16,216 bases of DNA from an uncultured Clostridia bacterium. GTDB lineage: Bacteria > Bacillota > Clostridia > Oscillospirales > Acutalibacteraceae. Positions 1-6,527 of this stretch are shown here, piece after piece. Position 1 is the first letter of the stretch; every line of letters starts with the position of its first letter. The stretch covers positions 1-16,216 of the forward strand of contig CALDHV010000011.1 in assembly GCA_937902305.1 (NCBI GenBank), written 5' to 3'. The translations under genes and the position numbers were made by a program. The notes below the pieces were generated by a model. It was not told the origin of the DNA and made no database searches. It saw nothing but the letters and a program-made list of their open reading frames with translations.

Positions 1-666
1 CTCGCCGGGGCCGTAATAATGGGCGCAGTTTGCGGGAACGGGGGTCTTCTCACTGTAAAAGAGGAACAGGGGCTCCAAAACATCGCCGTCAAATTCCACG
101 GAGAGGTTCTTTGCCTCATGAAGCGTAAAGGTGACGGTCTTTCCGTCGGCGGTATACTCCACCGCCCGGTCATACGAAATACCGAAATCCCGCGCCGTCC
201 CCACCGCGTCGATATTGGCGGCAATGAACAGGAACTCCCATCCGTTTTCCCGCTTTTTGTCCTCGATCATTCGCTTGACCCGTTTGCTCGAAAAGCGGCG
301 GCTGGCATTTTCCATCCCGTCGGTGGTGATGACGAACATCGTATGCGCCGGCACATCCTCCGGGCGGGCGTATTTGTGGATGTCGGAGATGTGCTCGACC
401 GTCGTCCCGAGCGCATCCAGCAACGCGGTACAGCCGCCGACGGAATAATCCCGTTCGGTCATCGGCGGAACATCCCCGAGCGGTATCCGGTCGTGCAGGA
501 TGCTGTAGTGATCGTCAAACAGTACCGTTGTGACCAGACATTCGCCGTCCTGCTTTTTCTGCTTGTCGAGCATCGCGTTAAAGCCGCCGACGGTATCGTC
601 TGCCAGATTTGCCATCGACCCGCTCCGATCCAGAATGAATACCAGCTCCGTTGTGTTGTTTTTCAT
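1..666 (-). CDS. von Willebrand factor A (VWA) domain protein, 3' end outside window
   Basis: The reading frame is open from ATG at 666 to the left edge, so 222 residues are visible and the C-terminus is missing. It begins MKNNTTELVFILDRSGSM, a VWA fold with the MIDAS metal site D13-x-S15-x-S17; T80 (in GGCTALLD) and D116 (in TTDGMEN) complete the usual MIDAS set. No signal peptide or membrane segment is visible, so it is probably cytoplasmic. A GGAGG ribosome binding site (674-678) sits 7 bases before the ATG. It lies downstream of the macro-like gene on the same strand but is separated by two hairpins, so it may be transcribed on its own. VWA proteins of this TerY-like, cytoplasmic type usually act by metal-dependent protein-protein contact; the partner is unknown here. 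The family assignment is firm, the role is not. Confidence 0.88.
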   Translation of the reverse strand, partial: MKNNTTELVFILDRSGSMANLADDTVGGFNAMLDKQKKQDGECLVTTVLFDDHYSILHDRIPLGDVPPMTERDYSVGGCTALLDALGTTVEHISDIHKYARPEDVPAHTMFVITTDGMENASRRFSSKRVKRMIEDKKRENGWEFLFIAANIDAVGTARDFGISYDRAVEYTADGKTVTFTLHEAKNLSVEFDGDVLEPLFLFYSEKTPVPANCAHYYGPGE

Positions 667-690
667 AGTTTTTCCTCCGTATAATATGAA

Positions 691-727
691 ATAGGATCGC
701 CGGTCATCTCTGACCCTGCGATCCTAT
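691..727 (-). promoter_or_regulatory. large hairpin between the macro-like gene and the VWA gene
   Basis: The arms ATAGGATCGC (691-700) and GCGATCCTAT (718-727) are perfect inverted repeats. Inside them GGTCA (702-706) and TGACC (711-715) pair around a TCTC loop, making a nearly continuous 15-bp stem. On the minus strand it ends about 13 bases before the VWA ribosome binding site, and a TATAAT box (726-731, minus strand) overlaps its upstream arm. There is no T-run directly after it on either strand, so it does not look like a classical terminator. It could be an operator over a promoter, a 5'-UTR structure or an mRNA-stabilising hairpin. I found no convincing -35 box upstream of the TATAAT. 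Confidence 0.6.
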
Positions 728-737
728 TATACTGCCC

Positions 738-769
738 GAAAAATCGGAAAAGGTCGCCTGCCGGGCGAC
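738..769 (-). terminator. probable Rho-independent terminator after the macro-like gene
   Basis: On the minus strand, three bases after the stop codon of the macro-like gene, GTCGCC-CGGCA-GGCGAC (769-753) forms a short all-GC-rich stem. It is followed by CTTTTCCGATTTTTC, a discontinuous T-run. The stem is only 6 bp and the T-run is interrupted, so termination may be partial and allow some read-through into the VWA gene. Confidence 0.5.
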
Positions 770-772
770 AAA

Positions 773-1690
773 TCATCCTCCGAGAAGGCTTTGATCATAA
801 GCGAAAAGCGCCTCATTGATGCGGAAAATATCGTAGATGCCGTGTTCGATGAAATATTCCACGATAATGTCAAACTCGCTGCTGTGGGACAGCGCAAAGC
901 CCGCTTTCTTTAACAGCTCCCGCGTTTCATCCGGCGTCAGCTCCAGCGCAACGGCAAATGCCAGCGCGGTCGCTTTCCGCGGGCGGTACTGCCGGTCGCT
1001 GCGGATCTTGGAAAACAGCTTGCGGTCGATATTGGCTTTTTTGTAGCACGCCGCATCGGTCATCCCTTTTTCGTCGATCTTGCGTAGCAGCATTTCGGAA
1101 AAGCTCTCGTCGATCTGCCGCAGAGCGTCATTCAGCGACCTCGTCCGCGCCTGCGGAGCAATACACGCCGACATCTGGGAGGGCAAAACCATCGTCTCCG
1201 CCAAAAAGTCGCTGTCCTCGCACAGATCCTTCGAAAAAAACGCCTGTGCCCGTGTGTGCCGGGCGGCGATATAGTCGGACAGCTCGGCAAGCGCATCCTT
1301 GCCAAGCGGGAACGGCATCCCGTCCGGCACGGTGATATACACCAGCATATCGGATGAGGTCAGAAAGGTGACCACCTCATCCGCCGCGATGCGCAATGCC
1401 CGCTCCGGCTCACATTCCGCCGTAAAGACGGGATACGGGAACACGACACTTTTCAGTCCCGCTTCTTGCGCCCGCATCAGCGCAAGGCGGTAGCATATAC
1501 GCAGATTGCGCTCGGCTCTCTCCCCGTCGGCACCGATCAAAAATGTGCAATACAGGAAATATCGGCAGAGAAACCCGTCCGCCTTTTTGAGAACGATATC
1601 GGTGTTGCCGTCAACATCCGGCGCAATAACGTCCACCATCGCATCGCAGGCGATCAGCGAAGCTTCTTTTCTTACCCATAACAGCGGCAT
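773..1690 (-). CDS. macro-domain-like protein with eroded ADP-ribose site and C-terminal helical/HTH-like domain
   Basis: 305 residues from ATG 1690, with GAAAGGA upstream as ribosome binding site. The N-terminal half (about 1-125) has the outline of a clostridial macro domain: an MPLLWVR start, CDAMVD where the family has VDAIVN, a conserved helix LRICYRLALMRAQEAGLK (63-80), then VVFPYP and ALRIAADEVVTFL. The ADP-ribose-binding features are gone. The Asn-Ala-Ala/Thr-Asn element is replaced by VDVIAPD. The usual segment holding the G-x-A-x-x-T loop is shortened. The glycine-rich G-[VI]-[YF]-G loop is replaced by TAECEP. In contrast the C-terminal region (188-305) is well preserved: IDESFSEMLLRKIDEKGMTD, KKANIDRKLFSKIRS, ALAFAVALEL and a FAYDQSLLGG tail, resembling a helix-turn-helix-like all-alpha domain typical of this clostridial fusion family. 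It lies 18 bases downstream of the AlkD-like gene, so the two are probably co-transcribed. The family match is from memory of motifs; hydrolase activity is unlikely. Confidence 0.75.
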   Translation of the reverse strand: MPLLWVRKEASLIACDAMVDVIAPDVDGNTDIVLKKADGFLCRYFLYCTFLIGADGERAERNLRICYRLALMRAQEAGLKSVVFPYPVFTAECEPERALRIAADEVVTFLTSSDMLVYITVPDGMPFPLGKDALAELSDYIAARHTRAQAFFSKDLCEDSDFLAETMVLPSQMSACIAPQARTRSLNDALRQIDESFSEMLLRKIDEKGMTDAACYKKANIDRKLFSKIRSDRQYRPRKATALAFAVALELTPDETRELLKKAGFALSHSSEFDIIVEYFIEHGIYDIFRINEALFAYDQSLLGG

Positions 1691-1708
1691 AGTTTCCCAT
1701 TCCTTTCG

Positions 1709-2389
1709 TTATCTGAGCGTTCGAAGCAGTTCCTTTTGCTCCGGCGTGATACGGTAGCTCTCGACGGCTTTCTGTATCGCCTTGCGGTGTACCCACTCCG
1801 GCAGACGCCGCCCGGCGAAATACGCAAACGCGCTGTCCCATTGCTTGGCAAGCGCGGTGGCAAAATACCACGCGATCATCATATTGACATAATATTCGTC
1901 GCTTCTTACCGAGGCGACCAGCGCCATCAGCGCGGGGTCAAAATCCTCGTCAAGATAGTGGGTCATCACCATTTCGATGCCGAAGCGCACGGTATAGGTC
2001 TGCACCGACCTAATCCAGCGTTCGATCTCGGCTTTCAGCTCACCGCGATGGCGGCGAAACACCGTCGGGCTGAACGAATCGCAGGTCGCCCAGTTATCCA
2101 CATACGGCAAAAACGCGTCTGTATACGCCACCGCGCGGCGGTAATCCCGGCATCGGGCGATGAGAAAGCCGTGGAGGTTGTTCTCCTCATAATAGTCGTG
2201 CGGCAATATCCGCAGGAAATCGTCAATGTCCGGTGCGACGGAAAGCTCCTTCGCCATGGCGCGTAAGATCGGCGTGCGTACACCGAGGATGCGTTCGGGC
2301 GGGATGCCCGGCATCAGCCGCGCCTGAAAGTCGCGGTATGCCGTATCCTGCTGTGTCAAAAGCCGTCGCCGGATCTCTTTAGCTATCAT
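1709..2389 (-). CDS. DNA alkylation repair protein, AlkD-like
   Basis: 226 residues. ATG at 2389 is preferred over an in-frame GTG at 2395 because the AAGGGGG ribosome binding site lies 7 bases before the ATG but only 1 base before the GTG. The protein is all-helical, as expected for the HEAT-like AlkC/AlkD DNA glycosylase fold, and its length is normal for the family (about 220-240). W100-x3-D104 in VDNWATCDSF corresponds to the Trp/catalytic Asp pair of Bacillus AlkD, and W174 in NMMIAWYFATALAK corresponds to the third aromatic residue. The family removes bulky or cationic alkyl-purines without flipping the base; some divergent members lack activity. It is the first gene of a minus-strand unit with its own strong promoter, followed by the macro-like gene. 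The family is confident; the exact lesion is unknown. Confidence 0.85.
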   Translation of the reverse strand: MIAKEIRRRLLTQQDTAYRDFQARLMPGIPPERILGVRTPILRAMAKELSVAPDIDDFLRILPHDYYEENNLHGFLIARCRDYRRAVAYTDAFLPYVDNWATCDSFSPTVFRRHRGELKAEIERWIRSVQTYTVRFGIEMVMTHYLDEDFDPALMALVASVRSDEYYVNMMIAWYFATALAKQWDSAFAYFAGRRLPEWVHRKAIQKAVESYRITPEQKELLRTLR

Positions 2390-2418
2390 CCGCACACCCC
2401 CCTTGATCGTTTTTTATC

Positions 2419-2447
2419 ATCATACCGAAAACCCGCACGGATGTCAA
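2419..2447 (-). promoter_or_regulatory. sigma-A promoter for the AlkD-like/macro-like unit
   Basis: On the minus strand, TTGACA (2447-2442) and TATGAT (2424-2419) are separated by 17 bases, about 30 bases upstream of the ATG at 2389. This is a near-consensus vegetative promoter. Confidence 0.8.
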
Positions 2448-2533
2448 CATAGAAGCGGAAACAACCGACCGGGATATTTTTCGAAATATTGCGTATTTTT
2501 TATGATAGAGCACTAAAACAGCCCGCCGACGGC

Positions 2534-2562
2534 TTGCATTTCTTCCATGGATATGCTATACT
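2534..2562 (+). promoter_or_regulatory. sigma-A promoter for the LtaS-like/MgtC operon
   Basis: TTGCAT (2534-2539), 17-base spacer, TATACT (2557-2562), preceded by TGC (an extended -10). It lies 45 bases upstream of the chosen GTG start at 2608. The region 2396-2607 between the divergent genes otherwise holds only the minus-strand promoter and AT-rich sequence (around 2470-2510) in which I see no gene. Confidence 0.75.
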
Positions 2563-2607
2563 GAAAGGTACAATATTCGACATTTGTTGCGAAAAGAGGT
2601 AAAACCC

Positions 2608-4674
2608 GTGACTCAGCCCGTTCGGTCGCGCCGTGCGACCGTGAAAAAGAAAAACTTTTCCTTCATCCTCCTGCCTGTCAGCGTGTGGTTCGTGGAGGTC
2701 GTGGCACATATCTCCATGTTCGGCATCACCTTTGACCGGTCGTGGTTTTTCCTGCCGCTGTTATCGGCGGCGGGCGGCTTTTTGCTGGCGTTTTTCGCCG
2801 CGCTGTTGCCGGAAAAGCACAGCAAGCGGCTGGTCGGCGTTTTTTTAGCGGTGCTGGGCGTATTTTTTTCTTTCTATATGGTCTATTACGGCATTTTCCG
2901 CTCCTTTTTCCTGTGGCAGACCCTCGGTCTTGCCAGCGCCGTCACCACCTTCTGGAAGCAGACCCTGCTCGGCATCCTGCGATGCCTGCCGCAGGTCATT
3001 TTGACGTTTTTGCCGCTGATCCTGTTTTTGATTTTTAAGCGCACCTACCGCCTGCCGCACCGCAAATCGGATGTTCACGTTTTCGGTGGCGCGTTGGGCG
3101 CGGTGCTGGCGATCCTCGCCATATTGCTGATCGGTCTTCTGCCCGGCAACCGTTCCGCTCTCGCCAATATCCGCTCGGATACCGACCGGGCCTTCCGCTT
3201 TTACGGGATCGGGCTGGCATCCACCGCCGATCTGTTCGACACCATACGCAAGCCCGTCCTTGACCCGGTGGATAACCCGTACGACGACAGCGACCCCACC
3301 TCCGATCCGACCTCCGATCCCGAACCCGAGGAGCCGGAGCCGACGGTCTACCACCAATTGCCCATCGACTTTGACGCGCTGATCAACAGCGCCCCCAATA
3401 ACACCATTCGCAATATGCACCGGTATTTTGCTTCTGTTCCGGCATCTGCCGAAAACGAATACACCGGGATGTTCAAGGGCAAAAACCTGATCGTGCTGTG
3501 TCTGGAGGGCTTCAGCGACAAGGTCATCGACCCGATGCTGACCCCGACGCTGTACAAAATGGCGAACGGGGGCTTCCGCTTCACCAATTTCTACGATACG
3601 CTGTGGGGCGGCAGTACCGCCACCGGGGAATATGCCAATATGACCGGCAATTTCTATTCCTCCGCGACCTGCCTCAAAAAGTCCGGCTCCACCCTCACCT
3701 ACTCCGCGCTCGGCAATCAGTTCCGGAACGCCGGCTACACCACCTTTGCCTATCACAATAATACCTATAATTACTATAACCGCCAGTTGTCTCACCCCAA
3801 TTTCGGCTATGACTACCGCGGCATCGGCAAGGGGCTGACCGTGCCGTTCAACGGCTGGCCGCGCTCCGACCAGGAAATGGCAGAGGCGACCATCGACGAC
3901 TATATCAACAGCCCGACGCCCTTCCACGCCTACTATATGACGGTCAGCGGACACGCCAATTTCACTTGGATGGGCAACAGTATGTCCCTCAAGCACCGCG
4001 GCGATATTCCCGCGGATTCGCCTTATAGCGAAAATGTCAAGGCGTATATTGCCTGCCAGATCGAGGTCGATCGGATGCTCCAGACGCTGGTCGAAAAGCT
4101 GGATGCCGCCGGCAAGCTCAACGACACCGTTTTTGCCATGTGCTGTGACCACTACCCCTACGCGCTGACCGATGCCGAGCTTGCCGAGCTGTACAAACTG
4201 CCGGTGCAGGGCATCCACAACAATTTCGATCTCTACCGCAACGGCTTTATCCTGTGGTGTGCCGATATGAAGGAGCCGATCACGGTCGATACTCCCTGCT
4301 CAAGCTACGACATCGCCCCGACGCTGTATAATCTGTTCGGGCTGGAATACGACTCCCGCCTCATCACCGGCACCGATGTGCTGTCGGATACCGAAAACGT
4401 GGTCATCATCAACACGCTGTCCACCGGCGGATCGTGGAACTGGATCACCACACAGGGCTGCTACCATACCGTCGGCAGAAAGTTCACCCCGTCCGCGACC
4501 TGCACGATGGATGCCGAGCAGCAGGCGGCGTATGTTGCTTCGATCAACAAGCGAGTCGAGGCGATGAAGATCTATTCGGCGGCGATCCTGGATAATAACT
4601 ACTACAAATACGTTTTTGACAGCAACTTTCAGCCGCTGAAAACACTACCGCAACAAGGAGGAAATAACTCATGA
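2608..4674 (+). CDS. LTA-synthase-like membrane sulfatase-fold enzyme
   Basis: 688 residues from GTG 2608. AGAGGT (2595-2600) is correctly spaced for this start, whereas the more upstream TTG at 2584 has none. About five N-terminal membrane segments (roughly residues 18-38, 46-68, 76-98, 120-143 and 159-179) precede an acidic Pro/Asp/Ser/Thr linker (around 225-246) and a C-terminal extracytoplasmic alkaline-phosphatase/sulfatase domain. By alignment with LtaS: E300 (LCLEGFS) is the Mn ligand, T337 in GGSTATGEY the catalytic Thr, H449 (TVSGH) a substrate/metal-side His, and D514-H515 (CCDHYPY) the metal ligands. These enzymes move glycerol-phosphate from phosphatidylglycerol onto a growing polymer or glycan, or phosphoethanolamine in related families. 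It is not close enough to call ltaS. The stop overlaps the ATG of the MgtC gene (ATGA), so the two are translationally coupled. Confidence 0.85.
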   Translation: MTQPVRSRRATVKKKNFSFILLPVSVWFVEVVAHISMFGITFDRSWFFLPLLSAAGGFLLAFFAALLPEKHSKRLVGVFLAVLGVFFSFYMVYYGIFRSFFLWQTLGLASAVTTFWKQTLLGILRCLPQVILTFLPLILFLIFKRTYRLPHRKSDVHVFGGALGAVLAILAILLIGLLPGNRSALANIRSDTDRAFRFYGIGLASTADLFDTIRKPVLDPVDNPYDDSDPTSDPTSDPEPEEPEPTVYHQLPIDFDALINSAPNNTIRNMHRYFASVPASAENEYTGMFKGKNLIVLCLEGFSDKVIDPMLTPTLYKMANGGFRFTNFYDTLWGGSTATGEYANMTGNFYSSATCLKKSGSTLTYSALGNQFRNAGYTTFAYHNNTYNYYNRQLSHPNFGYDYRGIGKGLTVPFNGWPRSDQEMAEATIDDYINSPTPFHAYYMTVSGHANFTWMGNSMSLKHRGDIPADSPYSENVKAYIACQIEVDRMLQTLVEKLDAAGKLNDTVFAMCCDHYPYALTDAELAELYKLPVQGIHNNFDLYRNGFILWCADMKEPITVDTPCSSYDIAPTLYNLFGLEYDSRLITGTDVLSDTENVVIINTLSTGGSWNWITTQGCYHTVGRKFTPSATCTMDAEQQAAYVASINKRVEAMKIYSAAILDNNYYKYVFDSNFQPLKTLPQQGGNNS

Positions 4675-5315
4675 GTTGGATCGAAGTATTGATACGCGCG
4701 ACGCTGACCGTAGTGGTCGGCACGCTGATCGGCATTGAGCGTGCCCGGCACAGACGGGCGGCAGGTATGCGCACCCACATTCTCGTCTGCCTCGGCTCCG
4801 CGATGACTGCGATGACCAGTCTGTATGTTTCGCAGACGCTCGGCATCAACGGCGATGTATTCCGTATCTCCGCACAGGTCATCTCCGGGGTCGGCTTCCT
4901 CGGCGCGGGGATGATCATATTGCGGAATAATCAGATGATCACCGGGCTGACGACGGCGGCAGGCGTTTGGGCGACCGGTGCGATCGGTCTGGCGATCGGC
5001 TACGGCTTCTATGTCGGTGCCGGGATCGCCACAGCGGTGCTGATGATCGTCATTATCGTGTTTGCGCGCTTTGAGCGGCAGAAAAAATCCACGCAGGTCA
5101 TCTACATAGAGATCGACGATATGTACCGCACCAACGCCATATTGAAGGAGCTGGAAGCACTGCTCGGTCAGTCGTTCACCTTCCAGACCGTCCAGCCGAA
5201 AAGCAAATACGGCGGACATCTCGGCTTATTCATCATCACCGAAAAACGGATCGACTGCGATATAGCGACCTTGACGCAGATCGACAATGTGGTTTTTGCC
5301 ACAGAAGAAGAATAA
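4671..5315 (+). CDS. MgtC/SapB family membrane protein
   Basis: 214 residues from ATG 4671, overlapping the LtaS-like stop by 4 bases; AAGGAGG just upstream is its ribosome binding site. The conserved MgtC signature is intact: GIERARHRRAAGMRTH (21-36), VSGVGFLGAG-type motif (72-80), GLTTAAGVWATGAIGLAIG (92-110), with about four membrane helices in residues 1-132. Residues 140-214 form a hydrophilic ACT-like tail (IEIDDMYRTNAIL...). MgtC proteins act in the cytoplasmic membrane in magnesium limitation, acid and virulence adaptation, partly by modulating the F-ATPase in Salmonella; many Firmicute members are uncharacterised. Coupling to a polyanion-polymerase-like gene fits a shared role in cation or envelope homeostasis, which is inference. 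Confidence 0.9.
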   Translation: MSWIEVLIRATLTVVVGTLIGIERARHRRAAGMRTHILVCLGSAMTAMTSLYVSQTLGINGDVFRISAQVISGVGFLGAGMIILRNNQMITGLTTAAGVWATGAIGLAIGYGFYVGAGIATAVLMIVIIVFARFERQKKSTQVIYIEIDDMYRTNAILKELEALLGQSFTFQTVQPKSKYGGHLGLFIITEKRIDCDIATLTQIDNVVFATEEE

Positions 5316-5320
5316 AGCAC

Positions 5321-5361
5321 AGGGACGGTTGCATTGAAATGGCAACCGTCCCTATTTTTTC
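5321..5361 (+). terminator. Rho-independent terminator of the LtaS-like/MgtC operon
   Basis: Perfect 12-bp stem AGGGACGGTTGC (5321-5332) and GCAACCGTCCCT (5342-5353) around a 9-base loop, followed by ATTTTTTC. It begins 5 bases after the MgtC stop codon. Confidence 0.93.
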
Positions 5362-5371
5362 AAAAAAGTAC

Positions 5372-5400
5372 TTGACAAAAGCGAAAAATTGTACTATTGT
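5372..5400 (+). promoter_or_regulatory. promoter of the GntR/ABC operon
   Basis: TTGACA (5372-5377) is consensus; with a 17-base spacer the -10 would be TATTGT (5395-5400). It is placed 41 bases before the regulator's ATG at 5441, directly after the preceding terminator. Confidence 0.7.
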
Positions 5401-5407
5401 ATTAGTG
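5394..5407 (+). promoter_or_regulatory. candidate operator for the YtrA-type GntR repressor
   Basis: The segment around the -10 reads TACTATTGTATTAGTG and contains the inverted repeat ACTA-N6-TAGT. Regulators of the YtrA family commonly bind short, AT-rich dyads of this style over their own promoter. Its overlap with the -10 box would suit autorepression. The match is by eye only. Confidence 0.45.
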
Positions 5408-5440
5408 AAATAGGACAGATGTCCGGAAAGGAGAATGCGT

Positions 5441-5836
5441 ATGGCATGGCATTTGGATAAAAGCCGTCCGATTTGTCCGCAGATATGCGAACAGCTCTGC
5501 GTGCAGATCGCGGCGGGAGAGCTCAAGCCGAACGAACGACTGCTGTCGGTGCGCGAGGTCGCGCTGGCGGCGGGGGTCAACCCCAACACCGTGCAGAAAT
5601 CCTTCGAGATGCTGGAGCAACAGCATTTGATCTACGCGGTGCGCGGCTCCGGCTGGTTTGTCAGCGAGGATACCGACCTTGCGCGGCAAACGGTCAGCGA
5701 GCTGATCCGGCAGACGACGGCGGCGTATTTCGCCGCCATGGAGGCGCTGGGCTGTGATGCGGCGCAGACCAGGCAAGCCGCCGCGGCGTGGGAGCCCAAC
5801 GCGGAAAACAGTAAGGAGGAGACAACCCATGAGTGA
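5441..5836 (+). CDS. GntR-family transcriptional regulator, YtrA subfamily
   Basis: 131 residues. ATG 5441 is chosen over ATG 5435 because the GGAAAGGAG ribosome binding site (5425-5433) is 7 bases before it but only 1 base before the other. Residues 1-75 are the winged helix-turn-helix: PICPQICEQL, the GELKPNERLLSVREVA motif, and GVNPNTVQKSFEMLEQQHLI with a wing ending RGSGWFV. The C-terminal tail (about 78-131) is short and helical, as in YtrA regulators, which lack a large effector domain and act as dimeric repressors of linked ABC operons. The gene overlaps the following ABC ATPase by 8 bases, so it is the first gene of its operon and likely represses it. Confidence 0.92.
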   Translation: MAWHLDKSRPICPQICEQLCVQIAAGELKPNERLLSVREVALAAGVNPNTVQKSFEMLEQQHLIYAVRGSGWFVSEDTDLARQTVSELIRQTTAAYFAAMEALGCDAAQTRQAAAAWEPNAENSKEETTHE

Positions 5837-6527
5837 AATATTGCGGTGCGAAAACCTATCGAAGCACTACGGCAGTCTTGTCGCGCTGGACAAGATCAAT
5901 CTGACGCTGGAAAACGGGCGTATCGTCGGACTGCTGGGGCCGAACGGCTCGGGCAAAACGACCCTCATCAAGCTGATCAACGGACTGCTGACCCCGACCG
6001 GCGGCTCGGTAACAGTCTGCGGCAACGCGCCGGGAACGGAAACGAAGCGTATCGTCGCCTATCTGCCGGATAACAGCTTCCTCAATTCCTGGATGACGGT
6101 GGAGCAGATTGTCGAGCAATTCACCGACTTCTTCGCGGACTTCCGCCCGAAGCTCGCCTACGAGATGCTGGCGCGGCTGGAGATCCCGCCCAAGCGCAAG
6201 CTCAAGGCGCTCTCCAAGGGCAATAAGGAAAAGGTGTCGCTCATCCTGACGATGAGCCGCAACGCCCTGCTGTATGTGCTGGATGAGCCGATCGCCGGCG
6301 TCGATCCCGCGACCCGCGACTATATCATTTCGACCATCCTCAACAACTACAATCCCGAAGCGACGGTGCTGATCTCCACCCACCTGATCTCGGATATTGA
6401 GTCGGTGCTGGATGAGGTGCTGTTCATCAACAACGGGCACATCGTCCTGCAAAAATCGGTGGATGAGATCCGTGCCGAAAACGGCAAAAGCGTGGACGAA
6501 CTGTTCCGGGAGGTGTTCAAATGGTAA
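5829..6527 (+). CDS. ABC transporter ATP-binding protein (YtrB-like)
   Basis: 232 residues from ATG 5829 (MSEILRCENLSKHYGSL); GGAGGAGA lies upstream. Walker A is GPNGSGKTT (37-45), Walker B LLYVLDEP (147-154) with catalytic E153, D-loop residues follow, and the switch histidine is H185 (LISTH). Two features are typical of this GntR-linked subgroup rather than of ordinary importers. The signature is LSKGNKEK (128-135) instead of LSGGQ, and the Q-loop position reads YLPDN without a glutamine. It overlaps the GntR gene by 8 bases and the permease gene by 7, so the three proteins are made together. It should energise the membrane protein encoded next. Function by analogy: export or sensing linked to envelope stress; no substrate can be assigned. 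Confidence 0.93.
   Translation: MSEILRCENLSKHYGSLVALDKINLTLENGRIVGLLGPNGSGKTTLIKLINGLLTPTGGSVTVCGNAPGTETKRIVAYLPDNSFLNSWMTVEQIVEQFTDFFADFRPKLAYEMLARLEIPPKRKLKALSKGNKEKVSLILTMSRNALLYVLDEPIAGVDPATRDYIISTILNNYNPEATVLISTHLISDIESVLDEVLFINNGHIVLQKSVDEIRAENGKSVDELFREVFKW

Noticed and set aside
19..684. Open frame on the plus strand at the left edge
   Set aside because: The complementary strand encodes the VWA protein with a full MIDAS motif, which explains the region.
2470..2515. AT-rich stretch with a TTTCGAAA palindrome as a possible regulatory dyad or second promoter
   Set aside because: The flanks do not extend the symmetry cleanly and no pair of -35/-10 boxes with correct spacing is present apart from the two promoters already listed.
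3290..3345. Short tandem repeat in the DNA of the LtaS-like gene
   Set aside because: It encodes a low-complexity Asp-Pro-Thr-Ser/Glu linker; two or three imperfect units do not make a meaningful repeat element.
2845..4218. Long open frame on the minus strand opposite the LtaS-like gene
   Set aside because: Its translation has no recognisable motif, is rich in Val/Gly/Arg/His typical of antisense frames in high-GC genes, and it has no ribosome binding site; the plus-strand gene shows full catalytic motifs.
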